52,764 nucleotides of DNA, taken from the NCBI GenBank assembly GCA_025928645.1, contig JAICJD010000005.1, forward strand, positions 1-52,764, read 5' to 3'. Under the pieces are notes generated by a model. That model was not told where the DNA came from and ran no database searches. It was given only the letters and a program-made list of their open reading frames with translations. The position numbers and the translations under genes were made by a program. Of the stretch, positions 39,033 through 49,778 are shown one piece after another (position 1 is the stretch's first letter; the number at the start of each line of letters is the position of its first letter). The stretch comes from Gemmatimonadales bacterium. GTDB lineage: Bacteria > Gemmatimonadota > Gemmatimonadetes > Gemmatimonadales > GWC2-71-9.

Positions 39033-40465
39033 GACTCGCCGGTCCCCTGGCACTGGCCGCCGCGCTGGCGGCGCCGGCGGCCGGCGCCGCCGGACGGACC
39101 CACGGGGTCCCGTGCCTCCGGCCCACCCGCGCCGGCACGCAGGTCCAGGGCGACGTCCGCGTGTGCCCCGGGCGATATCGGATCGCCGACCCGAGCGAGC
39201 ACGGCGTGCTCATCGCCGCCGGGTCGGGCACGCGCATCGACCTGAGCGGCGTCACGCTCGAGAGCGGCGATTCGCTCCCCGAGCGCTACGTGGGCGTGGG
39301 CGTCGCGAGCCGCGGGGTCGACGCGGTGACCATCCTGGGTGGGACCGTGCGCGGCTACCGCTTCGGGATCCGGCTGGAGGGCGGCCGGGATCATCGCCTG
39401 AGCGGCATCGACGTGTCGGGGAGCCGCCGCCAGCTCCTGCGCTCGACCGAGACACGCGCCGACTCGGCCGATCGGCTCGACCTGACCGGGCTCGACGCGT
39501 CGGACCGTTACGGCGCCGGGGTGCTGCTTCGCGGGACCGTGTCGGCCGCCGTCACCGGCGTCATCGCGCACGCGGCGCAGAACGGCATCGGCCTGGTGGA
39601 CGCGACCGGCTCGTACGTCTCGGGCAACGATCTCTCGGCCAACAGTGGCTGGGCGGTGCACCTGTTCCGGTCGAGCCACAACACCATCCTGCGGAACGAC
39701 GCCTCGCGCACCGGGCGGTGCCCCGCGCCCGCCGACTGCGGCGCCGCCGCCATCCTGCTGCGTGAAGGCAGCGACTCCAACACGATCGCCGAAAACGACC
39801 TCACCGCCTCGGCCATGGGCGTGCTGGTGACCGGCCAGCGGCCGCTGACGCGGCCGTCGGTCGGGAACCTGGTGTACCGCAACGACGCCTCGCTCGCGGG
39901 CCTGGTCGCCTTTGCCGCGCGCGCCACCCTCGCCCTCAGCTTCATCGAGAATCGGGCCGACAGCACGGGAGTGGGTTTCGAGCTGATCGGTCTCCACGGC
40001 GGCCGGATACGGAGCAACACGATCATCGGCGCGCGGCGCGGTGGTGTGCTCGTGTCCCACGGCGGCGACACGAGCATCGAGGACAACGTGGTTCTGGGCG
40101 GGAGCGTCGGCATCGCGATCAGCGCCGACGGCGGCTCGGGGACGGCCGGCCGCGGATTCCGGATCGACGACAACCTGCTCAACGGAGTGGGCAAGGGGAT
40201 CGTGCTCCGCGGCATCACCGAGACCCGGGTCCGCGGCAACGTGTTCGACGGCGTGTCGGACGGGCTGGTGGTGGACGGGGCGGGGCACGCCACCGAGGTC
40301 AGCGGCAACGTCTTCGTCAAGGCCACCGGCTGGTTCATCGACGCGCCCGACCTCGCGGCCGGCGGCAACTACTGGGCGACCTCCGATGCCCAGTCCGCCG
40401 CCGGGCGGGTCCACGGCCGGATCAGCGTGCTGCCCTGGAAGCCGGCGAGCGCGGCGGGCTACTAG
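39029..40465 (+). CDS. Secreted right-handed parallel beta-helix (NosD-like) protein
   Basis: Signal peptide [22 protein letters not shown]; many N-x-I / G-N-x-F repeats ([50 protein letters not shown]). Confidence 0.85.
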   Translation: MRLAGPLALAAALAAPAAGAAGRTHGVPCLRPTRAGTQVQGDVRVCPGRYRIADPSEHGVLIAAGSGTRIDLSGVTLESGDSLPERYVGVGVASRGVDAVTILGGTVRGYRFGIRLEGGRDHRLSGIDVSGSRRQLLRSTETRADSADRLDLTGLDASDRYGAGVLLRGTVSAAVTGVIAHAAQNGIGLVDATGSYVSGNDLSANSGWAVHLFRSSHNTILRNDASRTGRCPAPADCGAAAILLREGSDSNTIAENDLTASAMGVLVTGQRPLTRPSVGNLVYRNDASLAGLVAFAARATLALSFIENRADSTGVGFELIGLHGGRIRSNTIIGARRGGVLVSHGGDTSIEDNVVLGGSVGIAISADGGSGTAGRGFRIDDNLLNGVGKGIVLRGITETRVRGNVFDGVSDGLVVDGAGHATEVSGNVFVKATGWFIDAPDLAAGGNYWATSDAQSAAGRVHGRISVLPWKPASAAGY

Positions 40466-42764
40466 CGAGGACCTGCGAGGCCAGCGCGTGGAGGTCGCGC
40501 AGGTTGAACGGCTTCCGGGCGCGGGGCACGGGATGGTCGGGCACCGGATCGGGCGGCTCCGACTGGCCGCTATAGGTCAGCACCAGCCGGTCCACCGACG
40601 CGGGCGACGCCGCGGCCAGCGCGTGCACGAACAGCTCCGCTGCCCCCGCGGTCGCCCGGGCGTCCGCGATGATCAGGTCGTAGTCCCGCTCGCCCGCCAG
40701 CCTGAGTCCCTGGTCCCCCGCGCGCACGGCTTCCACTTCGATGCCCTCGGGGGAGAGCAGCGCGTTCACCAGCCGGTGAACGCCGGGGTCCTCGTCGACC
40801 ACGAGCACGCGCCGCGCCTCGCGCGGAGGCGGAGCCGCGGCCGCCTCGCCGGGCGCGTCGTGCAGCGGGAGCACGACCCGGAACTCCGCGCCGCCGTCGG
40901 GCGGCGGCTCGTAGCTCAGCTCCCCTCCGTGCGACTTCACCAGTCCGTAGCTCAGGGACAGGCCCAGCCCGGTGCCCTGGCCGGCGGCCTTCGTGGTGAA
41001 GAACGGCGTGAACAGCGCGGACGCGTGCTGCGCCGGAACGCCGGGACCGGTGTCGCGCACCCGGAGGACGGCCTGGCCGTCGTCGCGCGCCGTCGCGATG
41101 GTGATCCGCCGCGGCGCGCCTGGCGCGAGACCGCTCACCGCCTGAACCGCGTTCGTGATGAGATTGAGCAGGACCTGCTGCAGCTCGTGGCGGTCGCCGA
41201 GCACGACGACCGCGTCGGCGCTCAGCGCCTGCTCCAGCTCGATGCCGTGCAGCTGCAGCTCGTACACGATGAGCAGCGCCGTGCGCGCCGCCACGTCGTT
41301 CAGGTCGACCGGGCTCTTCTCGGGGACGCCCTTCCGCGCGAACGTGAGCAGGTTGCGCACGATCCGCCCAGCACGTTCCGCCTGATCGTGGATCACGCGC
41401 AGGTGCTCGCGCGGCACGTCGGGGTGGAGCTCGCGCTCGAGCAGCAGCTCGGTGAGCCCGGCGATCGAGGTGAGCGGGTTGTTGAGCTCGTGCGCCACGC
41501 CCGAGACCAGCTGGCCGATCGACGCCATCTTGTCGTTCTGGATGAGCTGCGCCTCCAGCATGCGCTGCTCGGTCACATCCTCGACCAGCAGCACCACGCG
41601 CCCGGCACGCTCGGCGAACGGCGCCGCGGTGACCCGGAGGACCCGCCCCGAGTGGTCGAGCCGCGCCACCAGAGGGGCCGCGCGCTCGCCCAGATGGGCG
41701 GACGCGATGAGCGCCGCGACCGGCTCCGACCCGCCCAGGATGGCCTCGGTGAAGCTCCGTCCCACCAGCTCGCTCTCGGGCAGCTCCGCCATCGCCGCGA
41801 GCGCGCTGTTAGCCCGGAGGATCGCGTCGCCCGGCCCCACCAGCGCGATGCCTTCGGCCAGCGCGTTGAACGCGGTCTCCCACTCCTCCTTGCTGCGCCG
41901 CACGATGTCGTACAGCCGGCCGTTGGCCAGCACGACCGAGGCGTTGGTCGCGACCGTCGACAGCAGCCAGAGGTCCTCGGTCGTGAACGGGCCTCCCTGC
42001 CGGTCGGCGACCGCGAGCGCGCCCATCGTCACGCCCTGCGAGCGGAGCGGCGCCACGGCCGCCGACCGCACGGTCACCCCGCCGATCAGGTTGACGGTGG
42101 GGATGGCGACGCCCTGGGCCACCTCGATCCGCTCGCGCTCCATCGCGAAGCGCACCAGCGCCGTGTCGGGATCGTCGCTCACCTGCCCGATCAGCGGCTC
42201 GAGACTGCCCGCGGCGCCGGCCACCCGGAGCAGCCGGCCGTGCTCGTCGTCCGTCAGCACCACGATGGCACCGTCTGCCTGGAGGAACCGCCCCGCGTAC
42301 TTGGCCACCTGGTCCACGATGCGGTCGAGCTGGATGGACTCCGACAGGACGTAGCTCAGCTCCTGGAGCGAGAACAGCTCGCTGATGCGGCGGTCGAGCT
42401 GGCTCGCGAGCTGGTCGCACTTGGCCTCGGAGTCGCGGAGCCGCCGCCGCCCGCGGACGATGGCGATCCAGAAGCTGGCCGCGATCGTGACCACCGCGAC
42501 CAGGGCGAACCACCACATCCGGTCGTTGGCGAGCCAGGCGATGACGCCCAGCAGGGTGGCCGCGAAGGCGTGGAGCGGCACCTCCCACTCGCGCCGCCAG
42601 ACGGTGAGCAGCAGGATGAGACCGGCCGAGATGCCGATCACGATCGTGACCAGCCCCGTCATGCCGCCCACCAGCATGCCCAGCAGCGCGCTTGCGAGGA
42701 GGGCCCAGGCGACCAGGGCCGACGGCGACGTGTACCAGCGCTCCCGCCGGCGGCTCAGGATCAT
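40422..42764 (-). CDS. Hybrid sensor histidine kinase: TM, GAF, PAS, HisKA, HATPase, receiver
   Basis: VSGVAHELNNPLTSIAG, VLLNLITNAVQAV, GTGLGLSLSYGLVKSHGG; C-terminal VLVVDEDPGVHRLVNALL...LIIADARA. Confidence 0.93.
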   Translation of the reverse strand: MILSRRRERWYTSPSALVAWALLASALLGMLVGGMTGLVTIVIGISAGLILLLTVWRREWEVPLHAFAATLLGVIAWLANDRMWWFALVAVVTIAASFWIAIVRGRRRLRDSEAKCDQLASQLDRRISELFSLQELSYVLSESIQLDRIVDQVAKYAGRFLQADGAIVVLTDDEHGRLLRVAGAAGSLEPLIGQVSDDPDTALVRFAMERERIEVAQGVAIPTVNLIGGVTVRSAAVAPLRSQGVTMGALAVADRQGGPFTTEDLWLLSTVATNASVVLANGRLYDIVRRSKEEWETAFNALAEGIALVGPGDAILRANSALAAMAELPESELVGRSFTEAILGGSEPVAALIASAHLGERAAPLVARLDHSGRVLRVTAAPFAERAGRVVLLVEDVTEQRMLEAQLIQNDKMASIGQLVSGVAHELNNPLTSIAGLTELLLERELHPDVPREHLRVIHDQAERAGRIVRNLLTFARKGVPEKSPVDLNDVAARTALLIVYELQLHGIELEQALSADAVVVLGDRHELQQVLLNLITNAVQAVSGLAPGAPRRITIATARDDGQAVLRVRDTGPGVPAQHASALFTPFFTTKAAGQGTGLGLSLSYGLVKSHGGELSYEPPPDGGAEFRVVLPLHDAPGEAAAAPPPREARRVLVVDEDPGVHRLVNALLSPEGIEVEAVRAGDQGLRLAGERDYDLIIADARATAGAAELFVHALAAASPASVDRLVLTYSGQSEPPDPVPDHPVPRARKPFNLRDLHALASQVLASSPPRSPASRAAR

Positions 42765-43603
42765 GGCTCGGAATGCCGCTGCGCCACCCGCTCGGCGACA
42801 TACGCGTCGGGCGGCGCGTTGGGCTTGATGCGGATGGACTTGGCGGGGATGCCCACGTTCACGTGGTAGGGCCGCACGTTCTTCGTGGCGACGGCCACCG
42901 CGCCCACCATCGCGTTGCGGCCGATCCGCACGCCCGCCAGCACCGTCGCGTGGTAGGTGATCCGCACGTCGTCCTCGAGCACGGTGCGCGCGTTGGTGAC
43001 GTCCTTCTGGTCCACGATGCTGTGGGTGTGGCTGTAGATGTTGGCGTAGTCCGAGATGCTCACCCGGTCACCGAGCGTGATCCCGCCGCGGTCGTCCAGC
43101 AGGACGTGGCGGTGGATCACGCAGTCGTCGCCCACCTCCAGGTTGTACCCGTAGGAGAACTCCACGAAGTGGAAGCACTTGAAATTGCGGCCTACGCGGG
43201 CGAACAGGTGCTTCGCGAGCACGCGACGGAAGCGCACGCCCAGGTGCACGTTGCCGCCGCCCGGAGGCGAGCGGTCGAAGCTCTGCCATAGCCAGTGCAG
43301 CGGCTTGACCCGCGCGTACCGCTCGGCGTCCACGTCGGCGTAGTACTCGGGCTCGAGCGTGACGTTGTGGGGATCGAGGCTCAACAGCGCGGCCCGGGCC
43401 GGGGCCGGAGTTGCGGGGTCGCTGACCCGCGCGTCGTAATCCGTGAGTCCCGGATACCAGAGCTGGACCAGCACGTCCCGCGTGATGCGGTACCAGTCGG
43501 CCCCCGGCTCAGCGAGACGCTCGTCCAGCTCGGCGAGCCAGGCATCGAACAGGCGCTCGGAGGGGTCGAGAACGGTGACGGTCCGGAGCGGGAGATAGGC
43601 CAT
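42761..43603 (-). CDS. Left-handed beta-helix acyltransferase (CysE/LacA/WbbJ superfamily)
   Basis: DDCVIHRHVLLDDRGGITLGDRVSISDYANIYSHTHSI, ITYHATVLAGVRIGRNAMVGAVAVATKNVRPYHVNVGIPAKSIR. Confidence 0.88.
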   Translation of the reverse strand: MAYLPLRTVTVLDPSERLFDAWLAELDERLAEPGADWYRITRDVLVQLWYPGLTDYDARVSDPATPAPARAALLSLDPHNVTLEPEYYADVDAERYARVKPLHWLWQSFDRSPPGGGNVHLGVRFRRVLAKHLFARVGRNFKCFHFVEFSYGYNLEVGDDCVIHRHVLLDDRGGITLGDRVSISDYANIYSHTHSIVDQKDVTNARTVLEDDVRITYHATVLAGVRIGRNAMVGAVAVATKNVRPYHVNVGIPAKSIRIKPNAPPDAYVAERVAQRHSEP

Positions 43604-43716
43604 CGAGGAGCCTCGCGGGGGCCGGGCGACGGGGTGGAAGCGGTGTGTGCTCAATGATGTGCGGGGTGTGCGGTTGACACCAGTGGGAATGGGGAATAGA
43701 GTAGTAGGGTTCCGCA

Positions 43717-43731
43717 TGAAAACCATTCTCA
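43717..43731. promoter_or_regulatory. Candidate Fur box
   Basis: TGAAAACCATTCTCA matches the 7-1-7 palindrome TGATAATnATTATCA at 11 of 14 positions, in an AT-rich patch 20 nt before the porin start. Confidence 0.6.
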
Positions 43732-43751
43732 ACTAGTTTGCTAAAGGTGAT

Positions 43752-44897
43752 ATGCGCTCCCTTCGCCCTCTGGCTGTCGCCCTGCTGGCCATTCCCCTCT
43801 TCCCCTTGACCGAGCTTCCGGGCACCTCCGTCGCCGCCCAAGAGGAGGAGCGCACCACCGTGGGCGGCTACGGCGAGGTGCACTACACCAACCTCTCCGG
43901 CGCTGAGACGCCCGGCAGCGTGAACGTCGCGCGGTTCGTCGCCTATCTCGCCCACAGCTTCAACGAGCGGCTCTCCCTGCGCTCCGAGCTCGAGGTCGAA
44001 GACGCCAAGATCGAAGGCGGGGAGGAGGGCGGCGAGGTTTCCGTGGAACAGGTCTACCTGGACTACATGCTGTCGCCGGCCGCGACCATTCGCGCCGGCC
44101 TGGTGCTCCCGCCGGTCGGCATCGTCAACGAGACTCACGAGCCCACCACCTTCAACGGCGTCGACCGGCCGGGCTTCGACCACGACGTGATCCCGACGAC
44201 CTGGCGCGACATCGGCGTGGGCCTCGTCGGCAGCCTGCCGGGCGGCTCGGGTCTCAGCTATCGCGTGTATCTGCTCAACGGCCTCGTGGCGAGCGGGTTC
44301 TCCGGGGAGGAGGGCATTCGCGAGGGACGCCAGGAAGGCTCGAATGCGACCTTCGCCAACCCGTCGCTCACGGGCCGGCTCGAGTGGACCCGTCCCGGGC
44401 TCACGGTGGGCGGATCCTTCTGGTACGGCGGAAGCGCGGCGCAGGATCCCGCGCTCGGCACCGGCACGTTCGACAACCCGGTCGCCGTCGTCTCGGCGGA
44501 CGCGCGGTACGATACCGGTCCCTTTATGTTCCGGGGCGTCGTCGCCAACGTGAGCATCTCCGACGCCGGCGCGATCAATCAGGCCTACGGCGGCCAGGTG
44601 GGGAGCCGGATCGCGGGCGGGTACGTCGAGGGCGCCTACAACCTGCTCTCCGCGCTGGCGCCGCAGTCCACCCAGCGGCTGCTGGGCTTCGTGCGCTACG
44701 AGCGGTACAACACGCAGGCGGGCGTGCCCGACGGCCTCGTGCGCGACGACGCGTTCGCGCGGCGCACGACCACCTTCGGGCTCACCTACAAGCCGGTCTA
44801 CAACGTGGTCTTCAAGGGCGACTACCAGCTGCGCCGGAACCGCGCGGGTGTCGGACAGGACGAGCAGCTGGCGCTGGGGGTGGGCTATCAGTTCTAG
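43752..44897 (+). CDS. Outer-membrane porin-like beta-barrel protein
   Basis: Signal peptide; VGGYGEVHYTNLSG...VNVARFVAYLAHSFNERLSLRSELEVEDAKIEG; terminal YQLRRNRAGVGQDEQLALGVGYQF. Confidence 0.82.
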   Translation: MRSLRPLAVALLAIPLFPLTELPGTSVAAQEEERTTVGGYGEVHYTNLSGAETPGSVNVARFVAYLAHSFNERLSLRSELEVEDAKIEGGEEGGEVSVEQVYLDYMLSPAATIRAGLVLPPVGIVNETHEPTTFNGVDRPGFDHDVIPTTWRDIGVGLVGSLPGGSGLSYRVYLLNGLVASGFSGEEGIREGRQEGSNATFANPSLTGRLEWTRPGLTVGGSFWYGGSAAQDPALGTGTFDNPVAVVSADARYDTGPFMFRGVVANVSISDAGAINQAYGGQVGSRIAGGYVEGAYNLLSALAPQSTQRLLGFVRYERYNTQAGVPDGLVRDDAFARRTTTFGLTYKPVYNVVFKGDYQLRRNRAGVGQDEQLALGVGYQF

Positions 44898-44914
44898 GCG
44901 CGGCGTGGGTGCAC

Positions 44915-45015
44915 CTTCATCCCGAGCGGAGCGAGAGACCTGCTTGTCAGGATCGGGACTTCACCGCGAGCGCACGAGAAGGCGGAGCAGGTCCCTCGCT
45001 CCGCTCGGGATGAAG
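44915..45015. repeat. REP/MITE-like palindromic repeat, copy 2
   Basis: CTTCATCCCGAGCGGAGCGAGAGACC (44915-44940) vs GGTCCCTCGCTCCGCTCGGGATGAAG (44990-45015). Confidence 0.85.
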
Positions 45016-45063
45016 TGGGCCCCCGGGATGCAGTGGGCCCCCGGGATGAGGAGGGCGCTCGGC
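45010..45063 (+). repeat. 18-nt tandem repeat at the 5' end of the FMN-binding CDS
   Basis: ATGAAGTGGGCCCCCGGG / ATGCAGTGGGCCCCCGGG / ATGAGGAGGGCGCTCGGC / ATGGCC; each unit supplies an in-frame ATG. Confidence 0.85.
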
Positions 45064-45540
45064 ATGGCCTGCGTGCTCGCCGCTGCGCTCATCGCAACCG
45101 CCGCCGCGCAGTCCGCCCCGCCCGACAAGCTGGCCAAATCGATCGAGCGGATCTACGGCCCGGGTACCCGGGTCGACACGCTGCACGTGGACACCAGCAC
45201 GGTCTACCGTCTCTCGCGCGGCGGCGCCCTGCTCGGATTCGCCCAGGTCCGAAACGTCAAGGGAAAGGACCAGCCCATCACGTATCTGGTGGCGATCGAC
45301 TCCGCCGACGCGCTGCGCGACGTCGACATCCTGGTCTACCGCGAGCCACACGGCGGCGAGGTGGCCTACGAGCCGTGGCGGAAGCAGTTCCGCGGCAAGA
45401 AGAGCGACGCGCCGCTCCAGGTGGGCAAGGACATCAAGAACATCTCGGGCGCCACCATCAGCTCCAACTCGGTGACCCGCGGCGTTCGCCAGACGCTGGC
45501 GGACCTGACCGCCTGGCACGCCGCCGGAAAGATCCGGTGA
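45064..45540 (+). CDS. Secreted FMN-binding domain protein (flavinylation substrate); start may be 45010, 45028 or 45046
   Basis: Signal peptide MACVLAAALIATAAAQ; flavinylation motif SGATISS in VGKDIKNISGATISSNSVTRGVRQTL. Confidence 0.85.
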   Translation: MACVLAAALIATAAAQSAPPDKLAKSIERIYGPGTRVDTLHVDTSTVYRLSRGGALLGFAQVRNVKGKDQPITYLVAIDSADALRDVDILVYREPHGGEVAYEPWRKQFRGKKSDAPLQVGKDIKNISGATISSNSVTRGVRQTLADLTAWHAAGKIR

Positions 45541-46061
45541 GCAAGGCCGGGCCGAGCTGGCGGACGCTGTCGCCCAGCCTTCGCGCGCTCGGCCTCTGGG
45601 TCACGATCGTCCAGGTCGTAGGCTACACCACGAGCCTCCTGTTCATCCACCACACGACGGGGATGACGCTAGCTGGCGTCGCCGAGCAGTACCGCGGCGG
45701 CGACTCCACCGCCGCGACCGGCGCGGCGATGAAGTTCCCCAAGTCGTACGCGGAGATGCTCACGATCACGCACACGCACCTGTTCAGCATGGCCGCCATC
45801 TTCGTGTTCAGCGGCCTGGCGCTCGCGCTCTGCGAGCGGCCGGGGCCGCGCTGGCGCACGGTGCTCATCGTCGAGCCGTTCGCGGCGCTGCTCGTTTCGT
45901 TTTCGTCCATGTGGCTCATGTGGGGCGTCGACCCGCGCTTCAGCTGGCTGCTCACGCTCTCGAGCGGCCTCATGGCGCTCACGTTCTACGCCCAGTCGTT
46001 CTGGACCTTCCGCGAGCTGATCGGGCTGCGCCGCGCCGGGCGGGTCGGGAGCGGCGGGTGA
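45537..46061 (+). CDS. Four-TM membrane protein of unknown function with His-rich TM edges
   Basis: LLFIHHTTGMTL, MLTITHTHLFSMAAIFVFSGLALAL, LLVSFSSMWLMWG; GTGA overlap with both neighbours. Confidence 0.8.
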   Translation: MSKAGPSWRTLSPSLRALGLWVTIVQVVGYTTSLLFIHHTTGMTLAGVAEQYRGGDSTAATGAAMKFPKSYAEMLTITHTHLFSMAAIFVFSGLALALCERPGPRWRTVLIVEPFAALLVSFSSMWLMWGVDPRFSWLLTLSSGLMALTFYAQSFWTFRELIGLRRAGRVGSGG

Positions 46062-47017
46062 ACCGGCGCGAGTTCGTCGGGGCGCTGGGTGGTCTGGTGG
46101 CCGGCGTCACCGTGCCCGAGCAACTGCTCGCTGCGCGCGCGGGCCGGAGTGCGGCCGGCGACGTCCTCGTGGAGCGCTGGTCGTGGGCGATGGGACAGCC
46201 GGTGCACCTGCGGCTCTTCGCCGCGTCCGAGGCCCGCGGCTACGAGATCGCGCAGGCCGCACTGGCCGAGATCCGGCGGGTCGAAACGGTGCTCACGCGG
46301 TTCGACGAGGCCAGCGACCTTTCCGCCCTGAATCGCGCCGCCGGCGCCGGCCCGCGCGAGGTCGGGCCCGACCTCGCGGCGGTGCTTGCGGCCGGCGAGC
46401 GGTTCCGCGCCGATACCGGAGGCGCCTTCGACCCCGCGATCGAGCCGCTGATGCGGGCCTGGGGCTTCCACGCCGCCCGCACGGTCGCGCCGAGCCCGGC
46501 GGAGCTGGCCGAAGCGCGCGCCGCGGTGCGCGCCGCGACGGTGCGGGTCGCGGGCCGGACCGTGGCGCTCGGCAGCACGACGACGCAGCTCGATCTCGGC
46601 GGAATCGGGGTGGGCTACGGGCTCGACCGGATGGCCGGGGTGCTCCGGCGGGCCGGCATCCGTCGCGCGTTCATCGATGTGAGCGGGGATTGTCTGGCGC
46701 TCGGCGCGCCGCCGGGCGCGCGCGGATGGCTGGTCGAGGTCGCCGACCCGGCCGAGCCGCGGCGGGTGATCGGCGGGCTCAGGCTGCGCGATGCGGCGCT
46801 CGCCACATCATCCAACACGGAGTCGGTGGTGCGGTGGGGGCGCGCGCTCCGGGGGCACGTGATGGACCCGTCGACCGGCTATCCGGCGTCCGCGCTGGTG
46901 CAGGCCACCGTGGTGGCATGGTCCGGCATCGAGGCCGACGCGCTGTCCACGGCGATGCTCGTATCGGGCCGGGCTCCGGCGGCGGCGTTGCAAACGTTCC
47001 CGGTGGCGGGGCGGTAG
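46058..47017 (+). CDS. apbE: FAD:protein FMN transferase
   Basis: MGQPVHLRLFA, RRVETVLTRFDEASDLSALNRAAG, TQLDLGGIGVGYGLDRM, TSSNTESVVRW...HVMDPSTGYPA, EADALSTAMLV; NRREFVG Tat-like N-terminus. Confidence 0.93.
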   Translation: MNRREFVGALGGLVAGVTVPEQLLAARAGRSAAGDVLVERWSWAMGQPVHLRLFAASEARGYEIAQAALAEIRRVETVLTRFDEASDLSALNRAAGAGPREVGPDLAAVLAAGERFRADTGGAFDPAIEPLMRAWGFHAARTVAPSPAELAEARAAVRAATVRVAGRTVALGSTTTQLDLGGIGVGYGLDRMAGVLRRAGIRRAFIDVSGDCLALGAPPGARGWLVEVADPAEPRRVIGGLRLRDAALATSSNTESVVRWGRALRGHVMDPSTGYPASALVQATVVAWSGIEADALSTAMLVSGRAPAAALQTFPVAGR

Positions 47018-47130
47018 TCGCTGGGATGGCGGCCGGGGGTCACCCAGCGCGAAGCGGAAGGGGGGCTGGGGTGGGGCAAGGCCCCATTAGCTTAGCGCAG
47101 GGTGACTCCAACGGTCGACGTGTCCCGTGT

Positions 47131-47778
47131 CTAGCGCGCGCTGTCCCGCGCCGTCGAGTCCATCGCCTTCCCGCGCTCGCGCGAGGCCACCCGCGCGCGC
47201 TCGCGGTCGAGCGTCCGCTGCTTCCCCTGCCAGTCGTCCGAGGTGAGTCCCGCGTACAGCACCGTGAACGAATCGTTCACCGGCAGATCTTCCTCGAACA
47301 GGAAGATGGCGCTCACCTGCTCTCGCACGTTGAGCTGCTGCGACGTGAAGCGGCCGCTGAACGGGACGATGCCCAGCGGACGGAACTCGCGGTTCCGCAC
47401 CATGACCGTGAGGGTCTGCGGGTCGAACCGCGCGTTGGGCCGCTGCCCGAAGAAGGTCACCAGCGCGAGGCCCGGCCGGGAGACACCGGCGGAGTTGGCG
47501 ACCGAGTCGATGGCGGCCCGGCGGGACTCGACCAGCGAGCGGAGCGACGACCAGCTGTCCGGCGCGAGCAGCCGGGTCACCCGAGCGTCGAGCGGCACGA
47601 ACCGGACCTCGATGTCTGGCGTGCGGAGCCGGAGCGAGAGGTCGTTCTGGGTGAGCGAGCCGTACCCCGCGGGCATCGTGGCCAGGGCGCCGCTCGTGGC
47701 CTGAGCGGAGGCGGCCCGGCCGGCGCACAGCGCGGCCGGGACGAACAGCAGGGACCACATCCTGCGCGAGACCTTCAT
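47131..47778 (-). CDS. Secreted hypothetical protein
   Basis: Signal peptide [26 protein letters not shown]; 4-nt overlap with engB. Confidence 0.65.
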   Translation of the reverse strand: MKVSRRMWSLLFVPAALCAGRAASAQATSGALATMPAGYGSLTQNDLSLRLRTPDIEVRFVPLDARVTRLLAPDSWSSLRSLVESRRAAIDSVANSAGVSRPGLALVTFFGQRPNARFDPQTLTVMVRNREFRPLGIVPFSGRFTSQQLNVREQVSAIFLFEEDLPVNDSFTVLYAGLTSDDWQGKQRTLDRERARVASRERGKAMDSTARDSAR

Positions 47779-48469
47779 GCGGTGCCTCCCACGGCGACGA
47801 CGATGCTGTCGGCGAGCTCGGCGAGGCCGAGGCGCGACGTGCTGCTGGTGAGCTGGATCTGGTCCTCTTGCAAGCCCAGGGCCACGGCGAGCTCCCGCGG
47901 CCGGGATGCCTGGGCCGAGCGGGTGAGCTTGTCGGCCTTGGTCAGGGCCACGAGCACGGGCCGGCCGCTCCGCGCCAGCAGGTCCTGCATGGCCCGGTCG
48001 TCCCGCGAGGGCCCGTGGCGGACGTCCAGCAGCCAGACCACGCCCGCGAGCTTCGCCCGTTCGAGCAGGTACCGCTCCACCAGCCGGCGGTAGCCGGCGC
48101 GGGCCGTCTTGCCGGCCCGGGCGAAGCCGTAGCCCGGCAGGTCCACCAGATAGAAGTCCGGCAGCCGGAACGCGTTGAGCAGCGTGGTCTTGCCCGGTGT
48201 CCCGCTCACCCGGGCGAGCCCGGGGCGGCCGGTCAGAGCATTGAGCAGGCTGGACTTGCCGACGTTGGAGCGGCCGATCAGCGCGACTTCGGGCAGCGGC
48301 GGCGCGAGCGGAATCAGGGGATCGGGAAACGAGCCGACGAACTCGATGGGGAGGGCGGCAAGAGCGGTTGGACGGTGGGACGGTCGGACGGTCGGCTGAT
48401 CGCTCGTATGTTCGGTGCTCCGGCGTGACTTCCTGACCGTCCGACCGTCCGACCGTCCGACCGTCCTCC

Positions 48470-48473
<4 letters not shown>
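47775..48473 (-). CDS. engB: Ribosome biogenesis GTPase EngB/YsxC/YihA
   Basis: [65 protein letters not shown] at 48473 overlaps the clpX stop. Confidence 0.94.
48370..48466. repeat. Inverted cluster of GGACGGTC / GACCGTCC octamers
   Basis: ggacggtgggacggtcggacggtc (48370-48393) and four tandem gaccgtcc units (48435-48466), inside the 5' end of the engB frame. Confidence 0.85.
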
Positions 48474-49717
<1,244 letters not shown>

Positions 49718-49778
49718 GGAGCCCGCGTCGCGATGGAGGTGAGGGGTGCCGGAAAGGTGATCCCCGGCACCGGGGGCG

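Noticed and set aside
40041-42869. 942-aa plus-strand ORF opposite the hybrid kinase
   Set aside because: Antisense and out-of-frame shadow; the kinase carries all recognisable motifs.
48370-48466. Possible CRISPR array from regularly repeated octamers
   Set aside because: Units are 8 nt with no spacers; it is a tandem/inverted simple repeat and no cas genes are present.
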